Origin: Earliella scabrosa
Taxonomy: Eukaryota > Basidiomycota > Agaricomycetes > Polyporales > Polyporaceae
Assembly: GCA_022605405.1 (NCBI GenBank)
Contig: JABYQQ010000006.1
Location: 1,612,001 to 1,676,000, forward strand
Reading direction: 5' to 3'
Length of the DNA: 64,000 nucleotides
Shown piece by piece: positions 10,490 through 21,347 of this stretch; positions within the stretch are counted from its first letter, which is position 1, and every line of letters begins with the position of its first letter. The notes below the pieces were generated by a model that did not search any database, had not been told where the DNA came from, and saw only the letters and a program-made list of their open reading frames with translations. The position numbers and the translations under genes were made by a program.

Positions 10490-12464
10490 TCAGAAGCTCG
10501 TCGGCGAGGCGATGGCGGGCCCGGGCAGCGAGCGCCACTGTGCGATCGCGTCATCGTGAGCACGAGCGCACACACAGGCAAGAAAGAGAGAGGGAAAGAA
10601 GAGGCTCACCTGGCTGGAGATATACGGCGCGCCCTCTGCCGGTTCGTACGAGTTGCGCTCCTCGAACTGGTCCTCGGGGCTCCACGTCGGCGACGACGGC
10701 GTCACCGGTGGGAGCGGCATCGGCAGCAGCGGGCACGACGGCTGGAAGTACTCGTCCTCCGAGTCCGACGCGGCGTCCCCCCGGAGGTAGTCCACGTTCG
10801 TGCGCGTCGACAGGCTGGGCGGGACCCAGCGCAGCTTCGAGGGGAGCTTGCCCGCCTCGTGCACGTCCGAGACGAGCGGGGTGTCGAACCCGACGGTGAA
10901 CTGCGAGGGCGAGGTGTTGCCGCCGTGCTCGGACGAGGGGAAGATGCCGTGCGTGCGCAGGTGCCGCTTCGCGTTTGAGCGCACCGCGAAGCTCTTCGTG
11001 CACGTCGGTATCGGGCACTTGAACGCTGCACCCACGCGTGTCTCAGCCACCGCGCTCACCAAGCCGACACACACACACAAAACACATAGAGAGAGACTCA
11101 CGTTTCGCGCCCGAGTGCGAGTTCATGTGCGTCGCGAGCCCGCTCGGCCTCGGGAACAGCTTCAAGCAAATCGTGCACTGGTGCATCTTCGACTTCTTCT
11201 GCGGCGCCCTCGCCCGCTCCTGCGTCCCCTCCGACGGCGTCACCGGCGACGACGTCCCGCCCCCTTCCCTCTCCCTCTCCCCTTCCACCCCCTCCGCCCC
11301 GTTGTCCGGGCTCCGCGCCGCCTCCCGCTGCGGCTGCTGGTGAGGGGCACGCGCCCACCCCGCGGAGGAGTCGTACTCGTCGCGCGCGGCGCGGTACGGC
11401 AGGCGCTGCACCTCGGACGCGGCGGACGGCAGGCTGCTCTCCGAGTCGTCGTCGTACTCGGTGTCGTCGAACACGAGCCCGGGCACGGACGACGGGCTGA
11501 TCGGCTCCGGCACCGAGTCGAGCGAGTCGCGCCGCAGCGGGATCGGGTATGGCGCGGTGCGCGGCGAGTGCACGTCCATGAGCGAGGACGCGCCGCCGTC
11601 GAAGGGCGACGTTGGCGAGCCCAGCCCGTACGAGTGCGAATGCGAATGCGAATGGGAGTGAGAGTGGGAGTGGGAGTGGGAGTGGGAGTGGGAGTGGGAG
11701 TGCGGGTGCGGGTGTGGCGGGTACGTCGCGGGCGAGCCGCCGTGCGGTGTGTGCGCGAGGGGTGCGGCGGACGCGTGGGGCGCGTGCGCGAAGCGAGGCT
11801 GAGTCCCAGTAGCGGTAGCGGAGGCGGCGGCGGCCGCAGGAGCGAACATGTCGCCCGCGCGGTTGGCGAGGTACTGCTCCGCAAGGCTGAAGCTCGTGCG
11901 GCGCTCGGGGAGGGAAGGGCGGTAAGCGCCTCCTTGGCTGCGCGCGAGGGAGTGGGACTCGAGCGCGCTCTGGAGCTCGTCCGCGGGCGACGTGGTGGGG
12001 GCCGGGGGCGAGTACGTGCTCTGATAAGGGAGCGCGGGGGGCCCCGGGTAGGGGGCGGGGTACATGCTCGCGTAGTCTTGGAGGAGGGTGCGCTGGGAGG
12101 ACTCGGGGTAACCTACCATCTGCGCGTCCTGGTTGCCTGCGGCGAAGAAGCCGGGGTGGTGGTGGTGGGGCGGGGTGCGGTCGGGCATGGCTTGGGGCGA
12201 GTGGTGGGCGGGGTAGTTTGTGTGGACGTTGAGCTGCATCCAGGGCTGCTGCTGGCGGGACTGGAAGGGCGGGTGGCTGGCGAGGGCGGTGGAGAGGGGC
12301 TCGAGGGCGTGCTGGGGGTGGGCGAGGTAGTAGGGCGAGGACGGGTGCTGGTATCTATGGAGCGCGCCCGCCGGGTCGTGGCTGTCGAGGTGCGAGTGCG
12401 AGTGTGTGGCGGCCATGGGGGAGGCGGATCTGTAGAGGGAATCGGCGGGCCAAGCGCTGGGCAT
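10490..12464 (-). CDS. Two-finger C2H2 zinc-finger protein with His-Ser repeat, 3 exons
   Basis: A probable nuclear DNA-binding regulator of 608 residues. Exons on the minus strand: 12464-11102, 11025-10610, 10537-10490. The first 430 residues are low-complexity (Pro, Ser, His, Ala rich) and contain HPHPHPHS followed by a run of His-Ser dipeptides (about residues 255-280). Two adjacent C2H2 fingers follow: HQCTICLKLF...HMNSH, then after the classic linker SGAKPFKC, CPIPTCTKSF...HLRTH. The linker is restored exactly by splicing out 76 bases, which supports the intron. An acidic Ser-rich patch (FDDTEYDDDSESS) precedes the fingers. The short last exon encodes WRSLPGPAIASPTSF. The target and process cannot be read from sequence. 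Start chosen as the first ATG before MPSAWPADSLYR; it could be further upstream. Confidence 0.85.
11636..11712 (-). repeat. Hexanucleotide (GAGTGG) minisatellite coding for His-Ser dipeptides
   Basis: On the plus strand the sequence runs through GAATGC/GAGTGG/GAGTGC hexamers without interruption. On the coding (minus) strand each hexamer gives one His-Ser or His-Pro dipeptide. Nearly pure units in the middle point to recent expansion by slippage. Confidence 0.9.
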
Positions 12465-14440
12465 GGGAGAGCGCGGTGCGCGTCGAGATGGGATCGGGGC
12501 CGTGGGTGGTGGGCGTGGTCGGGCGTGGGCGGAGGCGAAGGCACGGAGGGGTCGGAGGGGGGAGTGTGGCTAGCGGGGAGTGGCTGGAGGAGGGGCGCGG
12601 AGGGAGGATGTTATATGGGAGAGGAGGGGTTAGACTCTCAAACGGAGTCGTGACATGGACCCGTCTGGGGAGAGAGAGACGAGTGGCCCGCGGCGGGCTG
12701 CAGACGCAAACGCGCAAGTCATAAACCCATCCTGAATCAGACACGAGACACTGGACAGGCCACTCGTGCCTTGCCCCCCCGCCAGCCGCCCGCTGCCGGT
12801 TGCTCCCGGCGAGAACGATCGATGCTCGTGAGAGGGCCCAAAAGAGTGCGAGGCGTGGCCCCAGCTGCTGCCTCCGAGTGCGAGGGCCAACGCGAGCGAA
12901 GCGCGAAGAGGCAGAGTGGGAAATCCCATCGCCGACCCATATCCGGCGCCCTCCCAGAGCATCCACTCCCCCGCGCCCCGCCTGCCATCCTCGTCCATCT
13001 CCTCAAATCAACACCAAGCCCCTGCCATTCGGCCACAGAACCACGCTCGCCCGCCAGCCTTCCCAATCCCTGCCTCAGCTCTCTCCAGATCCGCTCTCCC
13101 CGCCCGCGCTCCCCTCCCTCTCCCTCTCCCTCTAGATCTTCTCTTCTTCGGCTCGCCCGGCGCTCCTGCCTCAGATAGGCTCTCGCAGCCCGCCCACTGC
13201 CGCCCACGGTCTGGGCCCGGCTCAAGCCCTGCGCACCCGCACCATCAGCCAACAGCCAACATAGCTCGGGAGACAGCAGCAGCAGCAGCCCACATACCAG
13301 ACGTCTGTCGCCCCTGGCTGCACCGCATCGACAATCTGCCCCCCGCCAATCCTCGCCTCCGCACGCACGGCCGAACCACTCCACCCCACGCGTGCAACAT
13401 TCGCCGAGTACGTACGTTTGGCGTACGCGGTCGAGGCCCACCCCCACCCCTCCCTGGCCGTGGCAGGAGGAGGCGGCGCACGGGCTCTCTCCCTCGGCCA
13501 AACTGCAATTGCTTCCACCCCCCGCGCAGGGTCCGAGTCTTGTCCGGCCGCGCGAAGTTCGCTCGCCTGCGCGCACCGCACCGTCTGCATCAATCAAGAA
13601 TCTTCTATCTCTCTCTGTCCAAACCACGCTATCTATGTATCTCTTCGCCTCGGTCAGCGCGTCAGAACTCAGAACTGAAGAGCACTCACCGCTCGGCCCT
13701 GTCAAATCGCTTCAGCTCCCGCTCGCTCCCCCGCGTGCGCTTGACGAGCCAGTGCCAATCCCCGACACGTCGCGACCGGCCGCCGCCGCCGCCGCCGCCG
13801 TCGACAACGACATGGACAGACAGACAGTCCGAGCGGCTCGCGCTGCTCTCGACCCTGCTCGAGGCGCCGCACGCGGGTCGGGAGCTGGAAGGATTAATGG
13901 AAGAAAAAACACAAGCTTGGACCTGGTCAGCAGTAAGCGCCGCGTCGATGAGATGAGATGCCCGGCCACACATCGCATATTCGCATGCACTGACGGATGG
14001 ATGGCTGATGGCTGACGCGCAAATCCGTGCCCCGGCCACACCGACCCACCTGTCTGGAGACTTTCGCCGGCCAGTCTCTCCGCGCGCGCTCGTGTCTTGC
14101 CGCGGGCGAGAGAGGGAAGGCGAAGGCGAGGAGCGATCAGAAAGAAGATGGGGGAGGGGTGGGCCCGGCGGTGCAGGGTCCGATTGCTATCGATATGCAA
14201 TATGCAAGAGAGAGAGCAGAGCCATAAACAACGAAAGCGGGAGCAAAGATGGTCAATCGCACCGTCCATGGGAGAGTCTGTGTCCGGGAATATCTCCACA
14301 ACTGTGTTTTTCCGAGCCTCCAGTTCTTCCTGTCACGGCCCCCCCTTCCTTAGCCTTCCTTGGGCCGTGACGCGCGCGTAACGCCCTGGACGGATGGAAG
14401 GAATGAAACGCCATGGCGATTCGCGGAATGATGATGCGAG
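12465..14440. other. Upstream region of zinc-finger gene, no supported CDS
   Basis: About 2 kb of GC-rich DNA with CT-rich tracts (about 13090-13130), a GCC repeat near 13783-13803 and GATGGATGG units near 13995. Long frames on both strands (12737-13705 minus, 12916-13956 plus) are rich in Pro/Arg/Ser and show no domain. The region should hold the zinc-finger promoter and leader. I see nothing else. Confidence 0.5.
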
Positions 14441-14641
14441 ATGCAATCCAACCTCTTGCGGGCAGTCCTTCGCGCGCGTGTCCTGCATCCGATCCGTCCG
14501 CGTTTTACGTCCACGGCGCCACACTACCACCAGCACAACCACCACCACCACCCCTACCACCTAGTATGTAGTCATCACCCTCACCGTGGGTGCGTCCTCC
14601 CTTCGTCTTCTCCCCAGATCTTCTCCAAATCTCAAGCTTGA
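14441..14641 (+). CDS. Possible tiny mitochondrial-type protein, 2 exons
   Basis: Not recognised. A 41-codon first exon (14441-14563) is followed by a perfect small fungal intron (GTATGT...CCCCAG, 54 bases, 14564-14617) and a seven-codon exon ending in TGA; 48 residues if spliced. The first 26 residues (MQSNLLRAVLRARVLHPIR then PRFTSTAPHY) have the Arg-rich, acid-free, Ser/Thr-rich look of a mitochondrial targeting sequence, including an R-x-F-T-S-T cleavage-like motif. A His-rich stretch follows. The intron length is a multiple of three, so the reading frame is open either way. It may be a chance ORF in the EXO1 3' flank. Confidence 0.3.
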   Translation: MQSNLLRAVLRARVLHPIRPRFTSTAPHYHQHNHHHHPYHLVCSHHPHRGCVLPSSSPQIFSKSQA

Positions 14642-14704
14642 GGAGTCATCGGCAACCCCCCGTCCACCTGTCGGGCTCAATCAGCAACCAGGCCAGGGCC
14701 TTCT

Positions 14705-17700
14705 TCACGTCAACGCGAACATGAGGTCATCATCGTCAACAGCTATCAGCCCCGCCGCCCCCAGCAGACACGCGGTGCCGTGCCTCCCGGCGGCGGCAAA
14801 GAACCCAACGATCCAAACGATCCAACGGCAAAACACTAGTACGTATGAGACGCACCTGAATCGCTCCAGCCTCTCCCTATTGCTATTGCTATTGCTATTC
14901 CTCGTCGATACCTCGCCTCCCGCCGACCCGGGCCGGCGCGCGCCGGTCCCGCCTCTGGAAGTCGTCCTGCCATCTTCAGCTTCGGCCGCGGCGGCGGGAA
15001 ACATCAGGCTCCGTCTTAAGCTTCCTGCTGCCCGTAGATCCTCCTGCGGGAACGGCGGCGGCCTCCGCGTCTTCGAGGCTTGCGGGGCAGAGTACGGCCG
15101 CGGCGCGGGCCGCTGCCGGCCGTCCGGGGTCATCGTGGTCTCTCGCCGCCGTAGGTGGCCACCGGGTTCGACGGGAGGAGGGTGCTGCGCCTGTGCTTGC
15201 GCCTGGTTACCGCGAGCGGGACCAGACAGACAGACAGACAGACAGGGGAAGGGTGTTCCGTCCGTCGGTTGGGCCAAAGAAGGCGGAGAACCCACCGTAG
15301 AGAGCCACACCGCAACCGCGGCCGCGAGATGAACGCAAGATGAAAACCAAGGAATGGGCCCCCACGAGAAGAGGAAGCAAGAGGAGAATTGTCGGACATG
15401 AGAGAGACGTAACAGAACAGAGAAGAGAAGGCGACCACGCACCACCCGATCGCGGCTGCTGCTGTTGGTGCTGCCTCGTCTCGCCCTTGCGACGGAGCTG
15501 GAGCTCGATTGGGAGCTGGAACCGCTGCGCGCCCATTTCTCCCACCAGCCGTGCGCGACGGCGGTCGCCGCGTCCCCGTCGCGGCGGCGCGCGGGCCCGC
15601 CCCCTTCCCCGACCTTCTCCTCGAGTTCTTCCGAATTACCCTCGTCCGAGAGAACACCCGCGCCCTCGTCGTCCTCGGTCGCTGGCGTGATAGGCCCAGG
15701 GGTCGACGAAGCGGTGGCCATGTCAATTGCATCTGCATCTGCCTCCGCGTCCTCCTCGTCGAAGTCCTCGCCCCCGCTCGTAATCTCATCCCAGTCGTCA
15801 AAGGCGTCCCGGAGGTCGGGCCCCGCTCCCGCGGCGTCCTCCTCGTCTCTATCTTTGTCCCCGACCGCGTCCCCGAACGACTTACGCCGATGGTGGTGAG
15901 GGCGCGCCGTCCGGCCGCCGAAGCTCGTGTTGAGCACCGGCCGGAGAGGCAGCGCGCGCGTGACGACGCGCTCGACGGCGAGCGGCGGGAGCTTGCGCGT
16001 GCGCGTGCGCGCGACGGGCGAGCTCGAGAGCACGTCCGCGTCGAGCCCGTCCCACCCGTCGTCGTCGTCGTTCTTGCCTGTCCGCCCGGGGCGCAGGGGC
16101 GACGAGATGTCGGGCGAGTCCCACTGCGCGACCGACTCCGTGGGCGAGATGTACCCGTCTTCTTGCACGACGGCGTCCACGTCCATGTTCACGTCTTCGT
16201 CCTCGTCGATGTCCGTGTCGTAGTCCTCGCCCGGGACGACGTTCTCCTTCTCGCACCGCGACAGCCCCGACGAGCCCGCCACGGGCTGTGATGCGGATGC
16301 GGCACCCTCGCTCGCCCTCGCCCGGCCCCACCCCCGGGAGCCTCGAGGGTCTGAAACCGATCGCTGGGGAGGGGCCGCCGCGTGGAAGAACTTGGACGTC
16401 GCTGTGGTCGGCATGCGCGGCGTCGCAGGGACGCGGGCCGCGTCGTCCCCCTCCTGTCTCTTCTTCCGTTTCGCGGCCAGGTCGTCGTCCATGACCTCCG
16501 CGAGGGTGCGCTTCCCGCTCTTCTTGCCCACGGCCATCGCCGCGGCCGGGGAGGGAGAGGGGCGAGCGGCAGCCGCCGCCGTTGCTGCTTTCGCCTCTCG
16601 CACCTGCGGGGCTACAAACACGCAACGCACACACGCACGCACGGTGGCAGTTGGGACGAGGACGGACACGTAATCAGAAGGACGGACGTGCAGCGCGCGG
16701 CGCGGACGGGAGCGGACGTACTGAAGAAGTTCAGGAGGCCCCGACCACCCGTGCTGGGTTTCTCCGAGATGAGCTCCTTAGCCCTGCCTTTGCCCTTATC
16801 CGGCCGGGCCACACCCGTCGTCGGAGCGAGCTTGAGCGCGCGGGGGAGGAAGGAGGGGTTGATGTCTTCCATGGGCAGCAGGCTGATGGGGCACGCGTCG
16901 CCCGCTGCGACCTGCTTCGCGAGCGATGGCTCGATATGCCTAGATGAGAGGGGGGCGAGCATCCGCGATGGGACGGAGTCAGTATAGTTGCTGGACGCGA
17001 GAGAAGACGGAAGATGGGACGGAGAGGGACGCGACACACGGCCACGGCCACGACCACAGCACGACGCGACACGACACGGGTCGAGGTGTCCCGGGCACAC
17101 GCGCAGACCACGCACGACAGGACACGACCACTCACGCTCCGATGTGCGCCTCCTTTTCCGAGTCCCAGGCCTCGTCAGCAGGGAGGGGGGTCAGATGGAC
17201 GAGCTGCTCCTGCACAGGGTCGTACACGCGCTGGTGGAGGAATACCTTCTCTGCCAGTCGAAACGCGTCGAGGTACCCCTTGGGGATCTTCTTCTTGCCC
17301 TCAAGGCGCAGCGCGTTCAGCATGTTCTCCACGGTCTTGTGCTTCCGGAGGAGCGCCCACGCCGTCTTGAGGCCGATGCCGGGGATGCTCGGGAGGTAGT
17401 CGCACCCGCTCAGGATAGCCATCGCGCGGAACTGCGCGTCGGACCAGCCGAGCAGGGACAGGCCGCCCGCCGCAGAAGACGCGACGGCGGCAAAGTCCGA
17501 ACGCGATATGCACGTCACCGTGCTCGCGGCCGTGTCGAGCTTGAAGAGCACTTTCTTGCACCCGAAGACGAGCAGGTCCGAGTCCTCGGTGATGATCCCG
17601 TCCACGAGGCCGATCCGCTCGAGGTAGGCCAGCTGTGCGTCGGCTTCATACGGCGCGACGACGTACGACACGCCCTCTGCACGCAGAGCCTGCTCCAGCA

Positions 17701-19533
17701 CATACAGAGCAGACGTCAGAAGAGATACGAATGGTTTTCGCGAAAGGGGCTAGACAATCTTCCAGCATAGAAGCGTTCTCACCTTGATGAGCTGATATGC
17801 CATTTGTGGCGTGACGTCGACACATTTCACGTAGTACTCGCGAGCTTGGCTGTGTTTCCCTTGCGCTGCTAGCGCATTCGCGCGCGACAGGTTCTCCTCA
17901 CGCCGTTGCTTGCGCTCGGATTCCGTTCCTTGCTTAGCCGGAAGCGGTCCGCCGTCGAAGACGAGGTACGGCTGGATCCCGTGGTGGCGGAGAAGGCGCA
18001 CGCGATGCATTGCATACTCGACGTATCTGGAGAGAAAACCACCCGGTTAGCCTGCCTCCCGACGGTGCAAACGACCGCAAACAAAAGCAACATTAACGGT
18101 TATAACGTGTGTTTGTCCGCGGTTGAGCCGTTTGAATCGCCCTCGCTATTACGTTGCAGACGTCTCCACTGCGCCCGCAACAGACAGAAGTCACTTGAGC
18201 GTGTAATAGCAAACAACCCGCCTCGCATTTACGTACTGATGATGGGAGCATGACACGCCAATCGTACGTACCACTGGACCCTGAGAGCCCCAACGCGGAC
18301 TTCCACATAAGTCAAGCAGGTACGCCAGCCGAAGTCTCCGATGAGAAAGTGAGGCGAGGGAAGGAAGTCTAAAACCACAAGGGGAGATCGTCCCGCCCTG
18401 TAGCTATGCCGGAGCTAGCACCGCGGCTGGAATTCCGCGAAGATACGATGGCTATGTGGAGAGCTCTGGTACAGTCGCAAAGGGGCGGAACAAATTTCAG
18501 GAAGTGCGCAGAGCAGATGGGACGTGTCAACCGGGCCGGAGAGACGAGTCCTATCTGTGAACTACTTCCAAGCGCGGGCGTCGCCGACGAACGGAACCTC
18601 GACGTGCCGCCGGAATGTGCGGGATCGTCGGGCGTACAGAGTGGTAAAGACGCGGCATGGGAGCAGGCCACAAGGCTAGAATCTCTGCATGTGGAGGCGG
18701 GGGAGCGACATCCGATGCCGCACAAGCCTGGCATGTGGAAGTCTCAGGGATGCGTTCCTAGTCTGCGAGCCTGTTGGCTATCGCCAAAATCATCTGCCGT
18801 CTGGATGTTCCAGAAGCCTGGAGGACCCTCTCGGATGAAGTTCACAGACAGTGTATCTTTCACCTCAAGGAAGCTCAAAGGTTTGCGTTCAAACGTAAGA
18901 TGAGTTCGTTGTTCCCGACGGACACTCTGAGCAATGTCACAGCGACAGAGAGGGGTTGCCCGAACGGCAACGGTGTGTTTGGAGTACGAAGAACGTTACT
19001 CGGATACAAACGCCTCCTGTGCGATGCATGGCCTCCGTGAGGATGTCATGTATCAAGACAGAAGACGTCATGCCTCAAGCAGCGTCTCATAACACTCGTC
19101 CGCCACTGCCGACTTGCGCCGGGTACGCCGAGCACAAGTGAGCAGGAAGGATGACTTTTCGAGGCTGCCGTCGTGCTGCAAGCCGTAAATTGCGGGACGG
19201 AGAGCGGGCACAGCATTGAAATGCTACATGACATCTCAGAACAAGGGGGAGCTCTGGCGGACCACACTGCGCCTCCCCCGCAATTCCCGGGGAAGGAGAA
19301 GTCATGGGCAGGGAGGTCCGGAATGACATGCCAGCGGATAGAGAGTGTAGAGCAGTATGACGAGGGACTCACTTGGTTGTCTTTCTCCCAGTGGCTAGCT
19401 CCGCGGCACAGCCGTACGATCCCCTATGGAGCCAGACATACCCGTCGACAGCAAGGGTCTGGCCACGAAATTCCGAGAGATGCTTGGTGTTGTGGATGTC
19501 CTTCAGTAGCGGTAAAAGTCCAGAAATCCCCAT
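14705..19533 (-). CDS. EXO1: Exonuclease 1 (Rad2/XPG family), with very long first intron
   Basis: 5'-3' exonuclease and flap nuclease used in mismatch repair and double-strand-break end resection. Minus-strand exons: 19533-19373, 18026-17783, 17689-17136, 16939-16722, 16611 to about 15450, then a C-terminal exon ending near 14705. The N-terminus MGISGLLPLLKDIHNTKHL is canonical. With this model the metal-binding acids fall at D30, D78, E150, D152, D171 and D173, the same numbers as in human EXO1, which strongly supports the exon joins; D232 (SGCDYLPSIPG) is the next one. The helix-hairpin-helix GIGLKTAWALLRKH follows. Residues after about 320 are low-complexity and acidic (DYDTDIDEDEDVNMDVD), as is common in this family. 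The intron near 15430-15200 and the exact C-terminus are uncertain. Intron 1 is 1346 bases while the others are 50-200. Confidence 0.9.
18027..19372 (-). other. Oversized intron 1 of EXO1 with unexplained ORFs
   Basis: The donor GTGAGT at 19372 and the acceptor CTCCAG at 18027 join K54 in frame. Inside is a 166-codon plus-strand frame (18406-18903) and a 122-codon minus-strand frame (18369-18734), neither recognised. I found no terminal repeats, transposase or reverse-transcriptase motif. It may be an old insertion or a nested gene. Confidence 0.6.
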
Positions 19534-19646
19534 CGTCACGTGTCAAATAGGCTTCGCCGGCGATCCAGAGGCATGAATGGATGAGGACGCGTGAGTGGCA
19601 GCAGTGGTGGTGGTTGTCGTCGACGTCGGCGGCGGGGCGCTTACCA

Positions 19647-19653
19647 TATAAAG
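19647..19653 (+). promoter_or_regulatory. TATA-like box (TATAAAG)
   Basis: A TATAAAG on the plus strand lies about 120 bases before the ATG at 19768 and 114 bases upstream (on the opposite strand) of the EXO1 start. It could serve the small plus-strand ORF described next. Confidence 0.35.
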
Positions 19654-19767
19654 CAGGCGCAAACAAACGCGTCGCGTCGCGTAGAGTCACACAACGCTGC
19701 ACAAAGGGTCACAACTCAGTCACACCTGATCTCTTAAGCGCCAGTGTGCAACTTGGACCGCACCTCC

Positions 19768-20007
19768 ATGACCCAACTTCCGTTCAACTACAATCACTCA
19801 TGGCGACGCGACAACTATCCTGACCAAGCCAAGAAGAGCAACGCCTCGAGCTCGAATATGACCACCCATGCAGCCTGCCGCGCCGGCCGGCCCGAGGAGC
19901 CGTGAGCCTGGCCGACCTCGGAAAGAAACTTGCAGTAAGTGAGATAGTCGTGACTGAGAATACTGACTGCATTGAAAACATCACTCGACAGTTTCTACGA
20001 TCTATGA
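19768..20007 (+). CDS. Possible small protein, 2 exons, unknown
   Basis: Not recognised. Exon 19768-19901 (starting MTQLPFNYNHSWRRDNYPD) can be spliced with GTGAGC at 19902 and the acceptor CGACAG at 19991 to a short exon 19992-20007, giving 49 hydrophilic residues. Support is only a TATA-like box about 120 bases upstream and canonical splice ends. It is divergent from EXO1, about 230 bases from that start. It could be chance. Confidence 0.27.
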
Positions 20008-20264
20008 TGCGGTGCAATCATCATCCACTGCGATGAAATATGCGGGTGGTACTACTGTCATGACTTCAAGTTGCAAGACTCGGCCGCGAATCATGACAGT
20101 TCTGGTTGTCCACTGTATACCATGTGCCTCCCATGCACCGAAGTCTGAGGAATCTCCGTCGGCGCATACGGGACATGTAAGGGACGTAGCTGAGCTGTAT
20201 CTCCCATAGATGAGAGATTCTCCGTGGAAGGTCCTGGAGGGAAGGTGCGTGAATCGTTCGGGTC

Positions 20265-21347
20265 CTACATAATGTGCCACTCCATAAGCATGTAGTAGGG
20301 ACTGCGATACGAGGCCCGCACGTATCTAAGCGGTGCTGAGTCAATTTTTGCTTTGGCAGTGTGATGGTACAGCGCGTCGTGGCCGTCCTGGAGGTGAGCT
20401 TCTCTCGTAGTGACGGGCGCCGTCCTTCTGAAGGCCCGCCGGCGGCGGAGCAGTAACCAGAAGACTGTCCCCAGAATGGCAACCCTGCAAAGTCCACCTG
20501 CTACGCCGCCAACAATCTGGCCAACTCTTAGGGTGCTAGCAGAAGAGGTTGAAGACGGTGATGGGTCACCAGTCCTGTCGGGTAGACCTAGAAGCGCACA
20601 CATGTCAGAGTTATGCTCCCTTCGGCATGACACTATCGTGCCAACCTTGAGCGGCCAAAACTCGGGCGGCCTCGAAGTTGAAGGTGCTATTTTGCTATAT
20701 ACGACATCTCAACTTCAGGGAACAGTGGGAGTTCGGACCAACGCACCACCACATCCATGAACGCCCACTCCGGTACGGCCGTTCCTCCAGGGATTGGACG
20801 TCGAAGTCTTCGGAAACACGTAAGACGGTGAAAGGGCTTTGGAGATAATCGGAAATAGAGTAGACGGAACACTCACTGTCTAATGCCAGAGGTAGTGTTG
20901 TTGCAGGAGCTAGAGTACACAGGCCACCTTACACACGGTTGTCAATACGGTGCCTAACGGAGAGTATGAAGCACTCACGGCACAATGGCCAGTCCGCGGC
21001 CTTGACAGGGCAACGATTATTTGCACCGGCCGCCGGTCCTCGGTAGTTCGTCACGTCCCGTTCTTCAACGCGGCAACTTTGAAGTCTACAGCGAGACACA
21101 TATGTTAGCGCGACACGACATGGTTTTTTCCCATGATGGTAACCACTCGCAAGCGTATAGCATGGTGTATACAACCATGGAGTTCTTCATCTGCAGATCG
21201 AGCCCGAGTCAGCCTCAAAGTCATAGAGCAATCCCCAACGTTGCGTACCCAGGAGAATTCTGGTTTGCATGTGGCGTTAATCTTCTGGGCAGCGGCGTAG
21301 TGTGACAGGTACAAGGAGAAAAGGACGGTCACTCGGAGGAGCATCAT
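20265..21347 (-). pseudogene. Decayed single-pass membrane protein (signal peptide, ectodomain, TM helix)
   Basis: The order of pieces matches a common Agaricomycete surface-protein type. A signal peptide (MMLLRVTVLFSLYLSHYAAAQ, start at 21347 or 21344) leads to CKPEFSW, then a clean 58-base intron (21248-21191) to MKNSM. Cys-rich ectodomain pieces follow (GKKPCRVALTYVSRC, YRGPAAGANNRC), then RRPIPGGTAVPEWAFMDV. Last comes a Ser/Thr stalk with TLRVGQIVGGVAGG, a hydrophobic helix and RRRR near 20440-20560. The pieces are in different frames: the MKNSM exon runs to a stop while GKKPC is in the next frame, with no usable intron between them. So it is probably a degenerate copy, unless splicing is unusual. 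The C-terminal cytoplasmic part was not resolved. Confidence 0.5.

Noticed and set aside
9234..10538. 434-codon minus-strand open frame downstream of the zinc-finger gene
   Set aside because: Composition is dominated by repeated HRPSPIAHRP-type units from the GCGATGG repeat; it overlaps the last zinc-finger exon and lacks any family feature.
10800..12653. 617-codon plus-strand open frame opposite the zinc-finger gene
   Set aside because: It is the antisense shadow of GC-rich coding sequence. The minus strand carries two C2H2 fingers with a spliced canonical linker.
12737..13956. Overlapping 320-346 codon frames on both strands upstream of the zinc-finger gene
   Set aside because: Both are Pro/Arg/Ser-rich without domains; GC-rich DNA with few stops explains them.
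18026..18400. EXO1 as a 5'-truncated gene lacking its first exon
   Set aside because: An exon encoding MGISGLLPLLKD...VDGYVWLHRG was found further upstream at 19533-19373, in the right phase, giving human-like numbering of the catalytic acids.
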